Source: Parvibaculaceae bacterium
GTDB taxonomy: Bacteria; Pseudomonadota; Alphaproteobacteria; Parvibaculales; Parvibaculaceae
Length of the DNA stretch: 64,000 nucleotides
Reading direction: 5' to 3'
NCBI GenBank assembly: GCA_028283765.1
Contig: JAPWJY010000008.1
Location: forward strand, 372,001-436,000
Made by a program: the position numbers and the translations under genes. Within the stretch, counting starts at the first letter, position 1. Each line of letters begins with the position of its first letter. The notes beneath the pieces were generated by a model. The model saw nothing but the letters and a program-made list of their open reading frames with translations, was not told the DNA's origin and searched no databases. This document shows, piece by piece, positions 52,346 through 61,682 of this stretch.

Positions 52346-55300
52346 ACCGCTTCAATCTGTCGGCGATTGCCGTACGTCAGGGCTCGGTCACGCTTTTTCT
52401 GATTCTTGCCATCGCTCTTGCCGGCACCTTTGCCTTTCTGAAGCTCGGCCGCGCCGAGGACCCTTCCTTTACGGTCAAGACCCTTACGGTTACGGCGGCA
52501 TGGCCCGGCGCCACTGCGCAGGAAATGCAGGATCTGGTCGCCGAACCGCTGGAGAAACGGCTTCAGGAACTCACCTGGTATGACCGGGTGGAGACGTTCA
52601 CCCGCCCGGGGCTGGTGTTCATGGTGCTCAATCTCAGAGACAGCACGCCGCCTGCCGCCGTGCCGGAACAATTCTATCAGGCGCGCAAGAAACTGGGCGA
52701 CGAGGCCTCCACGCTCCCGGCAGGCGCGCTCGGTCCGTTTATCAATGATGAATATTCCGATGTCAGCTTCGCGCTCTATGCGGTGAAGGCGCCTGACTTG
52801 CCGCCGCGTTTGCTGGTACGTGAGGCGGAAACCCTGCGCCAGCGTCTGCTGCATGTGGCGGGCGTGAAGAAGGTCGATATTCTGGGTGAGCGCCCCGAGC
52901 AGATTTTCGTTGAATTTTCTTATGCACGGCTTGCCAATCTGGGCATCGGACCACAGCAGATTTTCGAGGCGCTCCAGCGTCAGAACGCCGTGACCCCGGC
53001 GGGCTCGGTTGAAACCAGGGGGCCGCAGGTCTTCATCCGGCTCGACGGGGCCTATGACGATCTGCAGGCGCTGCGCGACACGCCGATCACGGCCAACGGG
53101 CGCTCGTTCAAGCTTTCCGACATAGCGGACGTTCACCGGGGCTATGAGGATCCGCCGACCTTTTTGATCGAGCATAATGGAGATCCCTCGCTTGTGCTGT
53201 CTGTCGTGATGCGGGATGGCTGGAACGGGCTTGATCTGGGCAAGGCGCTGGAGGCGGAAGAAGCCGTCATCGCGCAGGGTCTCCCGCTTGGCATCAGCTT
53301 CACCAAGATTTCCGATCAGGCGGTCAACATCAAGGAAGCCGTCGGCGAATTCATGCTGAAGTTCTTCGTTGCGCTTTCCGTGGTGATGATCGTCAGTCTC
53401 GTCAGCATGGGCTGGCGGGTTGGCGTGGTCGTCGCCGCAGCCGTGCCGCTTACGCTGGCGGCGGTGTTCGTCATCATGATGGCGACGGGGCGGGTGTTCG
53501 ACCGGATCACGCTGGGCGCGCTCATTCTTTCGCTCGGCCTGCTGGTGGACGACGCCATCATCGCCATCGAGATGATGGTGGTGAAGATGGAAGAAGGCAT
53601 GGAGCGGTCCAAAGCCGCAGCCCATGCCTGGACGGTCACGGCGGCGCCCATGCTGGCGGGGACGCTGCTGACTATCATCGGCCTGATGCCGGTGGGTTTC
53701 GCCCACTCCGGGGCGGGCGAATATGCGGGCAATATCTTCTGGATTGTCGGCTTTTCCCTGATCACCTCATGGATCGTGGCGGTCGCCTTCACGCCCTATA
53801 TGGGGGTGAAGCTGCTGCCGAATATCAAGGTCGTGGCGGGTGGCCACCACGCCATGTATTCGACCCCTCGCTATGTCCGCTTCCGGCGTCTCGTGCAGGC
53901 CTGCATCAATCACAAGTTTATCGTCGCCGGCATGGTGCTGGTCGTGTTTTTCCTGGCGGTTGTCGGCATGGGATTTGTGAAACAGCAGTTTTTCCCGGTC
54001 TCGGAGCGTCCGGAGCTGATTGTCGAGGTAACCCTGCCGGAAGGCACCAGCATCGAGACGACAAAGGCCGCGACCGACAAGGTGGAGGCATGGCTGAAGC
54101 AGCAGGAAGAAGCTAAAATCGTCACGAGCTATATCGGCCAGGGCGCGCCACGGTTTTTTCTGTCGCTCAATCCCGAATTGCCGGACCCCGCTTTTGCCAA
54201 GCTCATCATCCTGACGCCGGATGCCCATGCCCGCGAACGCCTCAAGCTCAAGCTGCGCGAGCGGATCGCGCAGGGGCTTGCGCCGGAAGCGCGGTTGCGC
54301 GTCACCCAGTTGCTGTTCGGCCCGCCTGTGCCCTTTCCTGTCGCCTTTCGCGTCATGGGGCCGGATGTGGGACTTCTGCACCAGATCGCCGATGAGGTGG
54401 AAAGCGTGATGCTGACCAATCCCCATCTGCGTCAGATCAATCAGGATTGGGGTCAGCGCGCACCGACCGCCCATTTTGTGCTCGATCAGGACCGCCTGAG
54501 GCTGATCGGGCTTTCGCCCGAGGATGCCGCCAACCAGTTGCAGTTTCTGCTGACGGGCGTGCCGGTCACGCAGGTGCGCGAGGATATCCGCACCGTCGAG
54601 GTCGTCGCGCGGGCAGGTGGCACGGAACGGCTCGATCCCGAGCGCCTGTCGGACTTCAGCCTCATTACCCGGGATGGCCGGCCCGTTCCGCTGGGGCAGG
54701 TTGGCCGGGTGGAAATCCGCATGGAGGATCCGATCCTCAAGCGGCGGGACCGCACGCCCACCATTACTGTGAGGGGCGATATCGATGAGCGTATGCAGCC
54801 GCCGGAGATTACCGCGCAGGTGCTGAAGGACATCGCGCCCATCATTGCCCGGCTGCCCGACGGCTATCGCATCGAAACGGCAGGCACGGTCGAAGAGAGC
54901 GGCAAGGCGAACACGGCCCTTGCCGCGGTCTTTCCGATCATGATCATTCTGATGCTGACAGTGATCATGTTTCAGGTCCGCTCCTTCCCGGCCATGATCA
55001 TGGTGTTTCTGACTGCGCCACTGGGGCTTGCGGGCGTGGTGCCAACCTTGCTGGCGTTTCACCAGCCGTTCGGCTTCAACGCCATTCTCGGGCTTATCGG
55101 TCTTGCGGGGATATTGATGCGCAATACGCTCATCCTGATCGGCCAGATCGAGGAAAACCGGTCCGGGGGAATGGCGGCTTATCCTGCCGTTGTCGAGGCA
55201 ACCGTCCAGCGTGCGCGCCCCGTCATTCTCACGGCAATGGCCGCCGTCCTTGCCTTTATCCCGCTGACAACATCCTCGTTCTGGGGATCTCTCGCCTTCA

Positions 55301-55404
55301 CGCTGATCGGGGGAACGGCGGGCGGAACGGTGCTCACCCTGCTGTTTCTGCCTGCGCTCTATGCCATCTGGTTCCGCGTCACGGCGCATGACAGGGAGGC
55401 CTGA
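52342..55404 (+). CDS. RND family efflux pump (HAE1/AcrB type)
   Basis: A 1020-residue proton-driven efflux pump with the typical duplicated layout: six helices, large periplasmic loop, six helices. It begins VTLFLILAIALAGTFAFLKL and GRAEDPSFTVKT. The paired Asp residues in helix 4 (LLVDDAIIAIEMM) used for proton transfer are present. It is coupled to the adaptor gene; no outer-membrane channel gene is in the window. Substrate unknown. Confidence 0.95.
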   Translation: MNRFNLSAIAVRQGSVTLFLILAIALAGTFAFLKLGRAEDPSFTVKTLTVTAAWPGATAQEMQDLVAEPLEKRLQELTWYDRVETFTRPGLVFMVLNLRDSTPPAAVPEQFYQARKKLGDEASTLPAGALGPFINDEYSDVSFALYAVKAPDLPPRLLVREAETLRQRLLHVAGVKKVDILGERPEQIFVEFSYARLANLGIGPQQIFEALQRQNAVTPAGSVETRGPQVFIRLDGAYDDLQALRDTPITANGRSFKLSDIADVHRGYEDPPTFLIEHNGDPSLVLSVVMRDGWNGLDLGKALEAEEAVIAQGLPLGISFTKISDQAVNIKEAVGEFMLKFFVALSVVMIVSLVSMGWRVGVVVAAAVPLTLAAVFVIMMATGRVFDRITLGALILSLGLLVDDAIIAIEMMVVKMEEGMERSKAAAHAWTVTAAPMLAGTLLTIIGLMPVGFAHSGAGEYAGNIFWIVGFSLITSWIVAVAFTPYMGVKLLPNIKVVAGGHHAMYSTPRYVRFRRLVQACINHKFIVAGMVLVVFFLAVVGMGFVKQQFFPVSERPELIVEVTLPEGTSIETTKAATDKVEAWLKQQEEAKIVTSYIGQGAPRFFLSLNPELPDPAFAKLIILTPDAHARERLKLKLRERIAQGLAPEARLRVTQLLFGPPVPFPVAFRVMGPDVGLLHQIADEVESVMLTNPHLRQINQDWGQRAPTAHFVLDQDRLRLIGLSPEDAANQLQFLLTGVPVTQVREDIRTVEVVARAGGTERLDPERLSDFSLITRDGRPVPLGQVGRVEIRMEDPILKRRDRTPTITVRGDIDERMQPPEITAQVLKDIAPIIARLPDGYRIETAGTVEESGKANTALAAVFPIMIILMLTVIMFQVRSFPAMIMVFLTAPLGLAGVVPTLLAFHQPFGFNAILGLIGLAGILMRNTLILIGQIEENRSGGMAAYPAVVEATVQRARPVILTAMAAVLAFIPLTTSSFWGSLAFTLIGGTAGGTVLTLLFLPALYAIWFRVTAHDREA

Positions 55405-55505
55405 GGCATTGGTTCCCCATGCGGGGTGAATTTGAACATCGCCATGGAAATGACTATGCTCCGGCTCTCCCTGAGTGCGTTGTATCTGCGTTATTGGAAA
55501 TTCAC

Positions 55506-55865
55506 ATGATCGACTTTCAGACCTTTGCCCACCTTGCCTCGATCGACCTTGGCGAACCGGAGCCCAAGCCCACTTCGGTTGAGGGGGAGCAGTATGAGGC
55601 TGCCGTGGAGCTTTGGAGGTCGGACGATGGTCTGGTCGAGATCGGGGTCTGGGAATGCACGCCGGGACGGTTTACCGCTGCGCGCGAGACCAATTCCGAG
55701 ATTTGCCACATCATCAGCGGCCGCGTGTCGCTGCGCGGGCCGGAAGAGCGGACAAAAGAGGTTCTTCCCGGTGAAATGCTGGTGTTGCCCAAGGGATGGC
55801 GCGGTGAATGGATCATCCATGAAAAGACCAGAAAGCTCTATATCCTCCATCACGATGCGGCCTAA
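55506..55865 (+). CDS. Cupin domain-containing protein
   Basis: A 119-residue small cupin of the DUF861 kind. The motif region WECTPGRFTAARETNSEICHIISG ends in the EXXHIISG form of cupin motif 1, with GEMLVLPKGWRGEWII as motif 2. The usual metal His residues are only partly kept (Glu and His seen). The ATG at 55506 follows GGAAA at seven bases; longer frames upstream are unsupported. It is followed 11 bases later by a glycosyltransferase gene. Function unknown. Confidence 0.85.
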   Translation: MIDFQTFAHLASIDLGEPEPKPTSVEGEQYEAAVELWRSDDGLVEIGVWECTPGRFTAARETNSEICHIISGRVSLRGPEERTKEVLPGEMLVLPKGWRGEWIIHEKTRKLYILHHDAA

Positions 55866-55876
55866 GCAGCCTTGCG

Positions 55877-56839
55877 ATGACGCCTGAGCAGGTCGCCGCC
55901 CGTAAAATCCTCGTCATCAAGCACGGTGCCTTTGGCGACATCGTGCAGGCGGAAGGGGCGTTTCACGATATTCGCGAGAATCACCCCGCCGCCGAAATAA
56001 CGGTGCTGACGACGCGGTCTTTCGTCGGCCTTTTCGAGCGCTGTCCGTGGGTCGATGCTGTCATGACCGACCCACGGGATCCGCGCTGGCGGCTCGATCT
56101 GATGGCAAGGCTGGGGCAACGCCTGAAGGCCGGTCACTTCGATTTTGTGTACGATCTCCAGAACTCTACCCGCACGGCGACCTATTTCCGGCGCTTCTTC
56201 AAAGGTGTGCCCTGGTCCGGGACGGCGCCGGGATGCAGCCATCCCCACACTGCTCCCGATCCCAAAACGATCCGGACGCTCGACCGGCTGGCGGGACAGC
56301 TGGAGGAGGCGGGGCTCACTGTGCGCCATAGCCGCACGCCTGATGTGAGCTGGATGGCGGATGCGCCTGAGCCTACCTTTGCCCGGTTCAAAATCGTCCC
56401 GCCTTATATCGTGCTTATCCCCGGTTCTTCCGCGTCACGGCCGGAAAAGCGTTGGCCTCATTATGCGGCGCTGGCCTCTCTTCTGATCGATGCCGGGCAC
56501 AGGGTGGTGACCGAGGTGGGGCCGGACGAGCATGGGCTTGTTTCCGGCATGCCGGGGATCATCGCGGGCGGTCCGGGGCAGGGCATGACGCTCTTTGAGC
56601 TCGCCGCCCTGCTGAAACGGGCGCGTTACGTGGTCGGCAACGACACGGGCCCAAGCCACCTTGCCGCCCATCTCGGCGTCCCCGGCCTTGCGCTTTTCGG
56701 CCCGAAATATGATCCGCACTGGACCGGCATCGACACGCCGGGATTTGACGTCATTCAGGTGGATGATCTGGCGGCTCTCTCGCCGGAACGGGTGGCCGCG
56801 CAGGTCGAAAGCAGGCTTCACGACCTTCTTGAAGGCTAG
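55877..56839 (+). CDS. Glycosyltransferase family 9 (heptosyltransferase-like)
   Basis: A 320-residue GT-B enzyme of family 9. It has ILVIKHGAFGDIVQAEGAF near residue 10, PYIVLIPGSSASRPEKRWP near 175 and the nucleotide-sugar pocket ARYVVGNDTGPSHLAAHLGVP near 255. ADP-heptose:LPS heptosyltransferases share these. It may add heptose or another sugar to lipopolysaccharide at the cytoplasmic face. No good ribosome site is seen at the ATG. Its stop overlaps the convergent GST stop: 56836-56839 (ctag) serve both. Confidence 0.9.
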   Translation: MTPEQVAARKILVIKHGAFGDIVQAEGAFHDIRENHPAAEITVLTTRSFVGLFERCPWVDAVMTDPRDPRWRLDLMARLGQRLKAGHFDFVYDLQNSTRTATYFRRFFKGVPWSGTAPGCSHPHTAPDPKTIRTLDRLAGQLEEAGLTVRHSRTPDVSWMADAPEPTFARFKIVPPYIVLIPGSSASRPEKRWPHYAALASLLIDAGHRVVTEVGPDEHGLVSGMPGIIAGGPGQGMTLFELAALLKRARYVVGNDTGPSHLAAHLGVPGLALFGPKYDPHWTGIDTPGFDVIQVDDLAALSPERVAAQVESRLHDLLEG

Positions 56840-57435
56840 GCGGGGTTGCTTTCCACGAAGGAGGGGCGGGCGCTCATGGTGGCGTACCAGCCGGAAAGAC
56901 GCGGTGCGTTGGCGCGCCATTCAATGTCGGGATGGCGAAAATCGATGTAGCCAAGGGCGCAGGCGACCGCGATGCCGCCAATATCCAGTCCGCTCTGGGC
57001 GACGCCCATATCCGCCTCAAGGGCTATGACTGAACGGTCTATAGCCCTCTTCCAGCGCGCCATCCACATGGCCGAGCGTTCGGATTCGGGACGGTTCTTT
57101 TCATAGATCAGGCGAATAGCCGCCTCCATGATGCCATCGCCAAGGCTCTGGCGATACAGGCTCTGCCAGTGGGCAGGGCCTTCGGACGGGATCAGCTTCT
57201 GGCCGGGCAGAACCTCGTCCAGATAGGCGCAGATCACGTCACTTTCGATGACCGGGGTACCCTCAGGCGTGATCAGTGCCGGTACGCGGCCCAGCGGGTT
57301 GGCGGCATGGAGCGCCGCGGGATCTTCCATGGTGGCGGCCAGGATATATTCCACCTGTTCGGCACAGCCCTTTTCATGGACCAGAACCCGCACCTTGCGG
57401 GCAAAAGGGGAGGTGGGCGAGTAAAACAGTTTCAT
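56836..57435 (-). CDS. Glutathione S-transferase family protein
   Basis: A 199-residue GST. The N-terminal thioredoxin-like domain contains FYSPTSPFARKVRVLVHEK with a Ser rather than Cys active-site region, RVPALITPEGTPVIESDVIC as the glutathione-binding cis-Pro and Glu-Ser pair, and a C-terminal helical domain. The substrate is unknown. The start is the ATG at 57433-57435; an open frame to 57549 has no supporting site. Convergent with the glycosyltransferase gene. Confidence 0.92.
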   Translation of the reverse strand: MKLFYSPTSPFARKVRVLVHEKGCAEQVEYILAATMEDPAALHAANPLGRVPALITPEGTPVIESDVICAYLDEVLPGQKLIPSEGPAHWQSLYRQSLGDGIMEAAIRLIYEKNRPESERSAMWMARWKRAIDRSVIALEADMGVAQSGLDIGGIAVACALGYIDFRHPDIEWRANAPRLSGWYATMSARPSFVESNPA

Positions 57436-57587
57436 TCCAGGACCTCGAGTGAAGCACATATGGAAACATCTATCCCACAGTCGATGCAGAAGTGCGAGAA
57501 GCTCAGGATAGATAAATCGCCTGGCACTCCCTATATGGAGAGCTGACACCGGTCACAAGACCAGCATTTGATGGGGAGCGGCATTCG

Positions 57588-58652
57588 ATGAGCGGCAGCC
57601 TGATATTTGTTCTGATATTACTGGTTCTGGCAGTTCTGTTTATTTTTAAATCTGTCGTGATTGTCACGCAGGGTTATGTTTATACGATCGAGCGATTTGG
57701 CCGCTACATGCGCAGTCTTCATCCCGGTCTTGCCATCATTATCCCATTCGTCGATTCTATCGGCGCGAAGATGAACATGATGGAATCGGTGCTGGATGTG
57801 CCAAGTCAGGAGGTCATCACCCGCGATAACGCCATGGTGACGGTGGATGGCGTGGTCTTCTTTCAGGTGCTGGACGCAGCGAAGGCCTCCTATGAGGTCA
57901 ACAATCTGCAATATGCGATCTTGAACCTGACCATGACCAATACCCGCACGGTGATGGGCAGTATGGATCTCGACGAGCTTCTGTCCCAGCGCGACCAGAT
58001 CAACCAGCGTCTGCTCACGGTCGTGGATCAGGCGACCGAGCCCTGGGGCGTGAAGGTGACGCGCATCGAGATCAAGGACATCGCGCCGCCGCGCGATCTG
58101 GTCGACGCCATGGGACGCCAGATGAAGGCAGAGCGTGACAAGCGGGCCGCCATTCTGGATGCGGAAGGCCGCCGCCAGTCGGCTATCCTGCGCGCCGAAG
58201 GGGAAAAGCAGGCGGCCATCCTTGAGGCCGAAGGGCGCAAGGAGGCTGCTTTCCGCGATGCCGAAGCGCGGGAGCGTCAGGCTTCCGCCGAAGCAAGGGC
58301 AACCGAAGTGGTGAGCCAGGCGATTGCCAATGGCAGCGTGCAGGCGATCAATTATTTCGTGGCGACGAAATATGTCGAGGCCCTGAAGGACATCGCTTCG
58401 GCCCCCAACCAGAAGCTGGTGCTGATGCCGCTCGAAGCATCGAGCCTGATTGGTGCTGTCGGGGGCATAGGCGAACTTGCCCGTGAGGCTTTTGGCGGCT
58501 CTGGAGGCGATAGTGCAACAAGGAAGCCGCCGTCATCGGCGCGTACAGGGATTTCCGCATTGATGGGGGCGACACCGCCGCAACGTGCGCCATGGGAAGG
58601 TTCCGTGCCGCCTGCGGGCCCGGCGTCCAGTAGCGAACCGGAAAACGGATGA
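57588..58652 (+). CDS. SPFH/Band 7 (stomatin-like) membrane protein, QmcA type
   Basis: A 354-residue SPFH protein with an N-terminal membrane helix ([20 protein letters not shown]), the Band 7 domain ([37 protein letters not shown]), and a coiled coil rich in the repeat [20 protein letters not shown]. Such proteins form large ring-like assemblies and act with NfeD in membrane quality control. GGGGAG precedes the ATG. The stop overlaps the nfeD start (ATGA). Confidence 0.94.
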   Translation: MSGSLIFVLILLVLAVLFIFKSVVIVTQGYVYTIERFGRYMRSLHPGLAIIIPFVDSIGAKMNMMESVLDVPSQEVITRDNAMVTVDGVVFFQVLDAAKASYEVNNLQYAILNLTMTNTRTVMGSMDLDELLSQRDQINQRLLTVVDQATEPWGVKVTRIEIKDIAPPRDLVDAMGRQMKAERDKRAAILDAEGRRQSAILRAEGEKQAAILEAEGRKEAAFRDAEARERQASAEARATEVVSQAIANGSVQAINYFVATKYVEALKDIASAPNQKLVLMPLEASSLIGAVGGIGELAREAFGGSGGDSATRKPPSSARTGISALMGATPPQRAPWEGSVPPAGPASSSEPENG

Positions 58653-59101
58653 TGGTGGGATTGACTGGTCTGTTCGGGGATTGGCTGTGGTGGATCGTGG
58701 CGATCATGCTCGCCGTATTTGAACTGCTGGCGCCGGGCATCTTCTTTATCTGGCTCGCCGCGGCTGCGGGGATGGTCGGGGTCGTGATCCTTTTTCTCCC
58801 CATGCCGCTTGAGGGACAACTGGCGATGTTCGCCATGTTGTCGGTGGTTTTGCTGTGGTTTTCGCGCCGCGTCTTTACGCGCCGAGAGGCCATCAATGAT
58901 CAGCCATGGCTCAACCAGCGCGGTGCCGCCTATGTGGGACGCATATTCACGCTGGAAGAGGCCATTATTAATGGGCGCGGCAAGATAAAGGCCGGCGATG
59001 GCGTCTGGCCTGTGGCAGGACCGGATCTGGCTGCAGGCACGCAGGTGCGGGTCACAGCCGCCGACGGGGTCGTTCTGACGGTTGTTCGCAACGAGCCTTA
59101 A
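58649..59101 (+). CDS. NfeD family membrane protein
   Basis: A 150-residue NfeD1b-type protein: two or three hydrophobic helices ([36 protein letters not shown]), then a C-terminal OB-fold ([20 protein letters not shown]). It works with the SPFH protein encoded directly upstream in the same operon; the pair is widespread in bacteria and acts in membrane organisation. Confidence 0.92.
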   Translation: MMVGLTGLFGDWLWWIVAIMLAVFELLAPGIFFIWLAAAAGMVGVVILFLPMPLEGQLAMFAMLSVVLLWFSRRVFTRREAINDQPWLNQRGAAYVGRIFTLEEAIINGRGKIKAGDGVWPVAGPDLAAGTQVRVTAADGVVLTVVRNEP

Positions 59102-59139
59102 AAGGGCTAGGCTGGCAGCCGTAATCAGGGGAGGTGACG

Positions 59140-59715
59140 ATGTCGGATCTGTTTCAAGCCAACGGGGATTTGCACAAGTTGATCGCGGACGCCATCAACC
59201 GGAACCGCACCCGTTATCTGGTGTTTGGGGCTATTCTTGTGGCCGCCGGGATCGCCGCCATCATTTTCCCCGTAATCAGCACCTTTGCGACGATATTCAT
59301 GATCGGCTGGTTGCTGGTTCTGGCCGGTATCGTTCAGGGTGCTCATGCCATGAGCTATCATGAAACCGGTGCGAAGATCATCGGTGTCCTGATTGCTCTG
59401 GTGACACTGATTGCAGGATTGATGACCATCTATAATCCGCTTGTCGGCACCTTGAGCATCACGATGCTGCTGACCGTCTATTTTCTCATGGATGGCGTCT
59501 TCCGCATTCTTGCAGCCCTGCGCTTCCGGCCTCACGGGGGCTGGAGCATCATGTTGCTGAATGGCGTTGTCAGTCTGGCAATGGCTTTTATTCTGTTCTT
59601 TGCGCTGCCGGGGGGAGCCCTTTGGGTGCTCGGCGTGCTGGTGGGCGTCAATTTCGTATTTATGGGGCTGACGTTATTTACCCTTGTTGCTGCGGCCCGA
59701 AATGCATCGCTGTAG
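59140..59715 (+). CDS. HdeD/DUF308 family membrane protein
   Basis: A 191-residue protein with six hydrophobic helices arranged in three pairs (LVFGAILVAAGIAAIIFPVI; IGVLIALVTLIAGLMTI; WSIMLLNGVVSLAMAFILFF), typical of HdeD/DUF308. In E. coli HdeD is an acid-resistance membrane protein. GGGGAGG lies 5-6 bases before the ATG at 59140; a GTG at 59134 overlaps that site and is less likely. It follows nfeD by 38 bases. Confidence 0.87.
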   Translation: MSDLFQANGDLHKLIADAINRNRTRYLVFGAILVAAGIAAIIFPVISTFATIFMIGWLLVLAGIVQGAHAMSYHETGAKIIGVLIALVTLIAGLMTIYNPLVGTLSITMLLTVYFLMDGVFRILAALRFRPHGGWSIMLLNGVVSLAMAFILFFALPGGALWVLGVLVGVNFVFMGLTLFTLVAAARNASL

Positions 59716-59725
59716 GGCAGGCCGA

Positions 59726-59756
59726 CAAGGTTTCGCAAGGAATGCACCTTGTTTTT
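59726..59756 (+). terminator. Possible terminator after the HdeD-like gene
   Basis: Arms CAAGGT and ACCTTG with an inner GCA/TGC pair and a TTTTT tail, 11 bases after the HdeD-like gene. The long, partly unpaired interior makes it weaker than the others listed. Confidence 0.4.
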
Positions 59757-59891
59757 GTTGCTGGCGGCATGAAGATTTTTGGATTCTCGGGGCGCAGCCG
59801 GACGATCATTTTGTGGCATCGTTGTTTTTAAATGGCTAGAAGGATTGGCCTTTAGGCTGATGTCTTTTGCCTGTCCCCTGTCTGGGGGCGT

Positions 59892-60884
59892 GTGCGTGGT
59901 TTCCGAGAGTTGATTTTGGACGTGAACGAGAGAGCGGAACGATTGCCGACGGGATCCCTTGCCGATGATTTCACCCGTTCCGGGTCGGAGGCCGCGCCGG
60001 ACGGCGCGCTGGTAGGCACAGCGCTCGAGCAGGCGTCGGTGGGGGAGCATATCCGGCTTGGTGCGGATGTCGTCGACGGCGAGGCGCTGGTCCCCCCGAC
60101 GCGGGTGAGCCTTGCCTGGCGCGATCTGGCGGATGGTCTTGGCATGTTCTGGCTGTGGAGCAGCCTTGCCTTTCAGGACATCAGGCTGCGCTATCGCGGC
60201 TCGATACTGGGCCCGTTCTGGCTGACCATCACCACGGCGATCATGGTCACGGCCATGGGTCTGGTCTATGCCGAGCTGTTCAAGATGAACATGCGCCAGT
60301 ACTTCCCCTATATCGCCTGCGGCATCGTCACGTGGAACTTCATCAATGTCCTGATCGTGGACGGCTGCGATTCCTTTCTCAGCGCGTCGGGCGTGATCCA
60401 GCAGGTGAAACTTCCCTTTTCGGTACAGGTCTACCGGGTGGTGCTGCGCAACCTGATCGTGCTGCTGCACAATATCGTCATCATTCCCGTGGTCCTGTTG
60501 CTCTTCGGGGTGCCGATCGGTTTTTATTCGCTGATGTTCCTGCCCGGGCTCGCGGTGATGGTGGTGAACGGGGTCTGGATGGCGATCCTGTTCGGCATGC
60601 TGAGCGCGCGTTTCCGCGACATCCCCCCGATCATCGCCAGCCTGGTGCAGATCGGCTTCTTCATCACGCCGGTGTTCTGGTCGCCCGAGCTTCTGGGCAG
60701 ATATGGTTTCTATGCGACGCTCAGCCCCTTCGCCTCGGCGCTCGACGTCATCCGCGCGCCGCTGCTGGGCCACGCCTACGCCATCGCCTCATGGCCGGTG
60801 CTGGGGGTGGTGACGCTGGCCGGCTGGTCCATCACATTCGCAATGTACGCGCGCTTTCGCGGCCGCCTCGCCTACTGGGTATAG
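59892..60884 (+). CDS. wzm: ABC-2 polysaccharide exporter, permease (Wzm/KpsM-like)
   Basis: A protein of up to 330 residues. After a hydrophilic start (about 80 residues), the permease core begins with FWLWSSLAFQDIRLRYRGSI, a motif typical of Wzm/KpsM permeases, then six helices (FWLTITTAIMVTAMGLVYAE; YFPYIACGIVTWNFINVLIV) and the GFFITPVFWSPE segment. It carries undecaprenyl-linked O-antigen or capsule across the inner membrane. No ATG is available: GTG at 59892 or 59922 are candidate starts. Its partner ATPase starts three bases after it. Confidence 0.88.
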   Translation: MRGFRELILDVNERAERLPTGSLADDFTRSGSEAAPDGALVGTALEQASVGEHIRLGADVVDGEALVPPTRVSLAWRDLADGLGMFWLWSSLAFQDIRLRYRGSILGPFWLTITTAIMVTAMGLVYAELFKMNMRQYFPYIACGIVTWNFINVLIVDGCDSFLSASGVIQQVKLPFSVQVYRVVLRNLIVLLHNIVIIPVVLLLFGVPIGFYSLMFLPGLAVMVVNGVWMAILFGMLSARFRDIPPIIASLVQIGFFITPVFWSPELLGRYGFYATLSPFASALDVIRAPLLGHAYAIASWPVLGVVTLAGWSITFAMYARFRGRLAYWV

Positions 60885-60887
60885 ATC

Positions 60888-61649
60888 ATGGCTTTTCTGC
60901 GCCTGCGCAATGTCACCGTCGACTTCCCGATCTATCAGGGCACGAGCCGCTCCCTGAAGAAGGCGATCTTCGCCGCCTCGCTCCAGCGCAACTTCGCCCG
61001 CGATTCGGTCGACCGCGTGACGGTCCGGGCGCTGGACAACGTCTCGCTCGACATCGAGCATGGCTCGCGGGTGGCGCTCATCGGCTCCAACGGGGCGGGC
61101 AAATCGACCCTGCTGAAGACGCTGGCGGGCATCTATGAGCCTTCCCACGGCACCGTGCACGCCCAGGGCTCGATTTCGGCCCTGCTCAATATCTCGGTCG
61201 GCTTCAACCAGGAAGCGACCGGCCTTGAGAACATCATGCTGCGCGGCATGTGCATGGGCATCTCGCCGGGAGAAATGCGCGGCTATGTGACGGAGATCGC
61301 CGAATTCACCGAACTCGGCCCCTATTTGGACATGCCGATCCGGACCTATTCGGCGGGCATGTCCGTCCGGCTGGCCTTTGCCACCTCGACCTGCAAGCGG
61401 CCGGAAATCCTGCTGATGGACGAGTGGCTCTCGGCGGGCGACGCCTCCTTCCTGAGCAAGGCCCAGCAGCGCATGGCGGGCTTCGTCGACCAGTCCAGCA
61501 TCCTTGTCCTCGCCTCCCATTCCCTCCAGCTCCTCGAACAATGGTGCGATATCGGCCTCTTCCTCCATCAGGGACACATCAGAGCCGCCGGCCCCATAAA
61601 AAACGTCATCAACGAATATCAGAAAACCGTCGATCAAAATCATGGATGA
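60888..61649 (+). CDS. wzt: ABC polysaccharide exporter, ATPase (Wzt/KpsT-like)
   Basis: A 253-residue ATPase. Walker A is ALIGSNGAGKSTLLKTLAG near residue 62, the signature YSAGMSVRLAFA near 150 and Walker B PEILLMDEWLSAGD. It lacks the roughly 150-residue C-terminal sugar-recognition domain of long Wzt proteins, so export may not depend on a modified chain end. It drives the Wzm-type permease encoded upstream. Confidence 0.92.
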   Translation: MAFLRLRNVTVDFPIYQGTSRSLKKAIFAASLQRNFARDSVDRVTVRALDNVSLDIEHGSRVALIGSNGAGKSTLLKTLAGIYEPSHGTVHAQGSISALLNISVGFNQEATGLENIMLRGMCMGISPGEMRGYVTEIAEFTELGPYLDMPIRTYSAGMSVRLAFATSTCKRPEILLMDEWLSAGDASFLSKAQQRMAGFVDQSSILVLASHSLQLLEQWCDIGLFLHQGHIRAAGPIKNVINEYQKTVDQNHG

Positions 61650-61682
61650 TCAGGGAGAAAAAGAGGTTTTCCGGGAAGTGCT

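Noticed and set aside
53767-55389. 540-codon minus-strand frame opposite the RND pump
   Set aside because: Mirror of a well-supported pump gene; the translated sequence has no family features.
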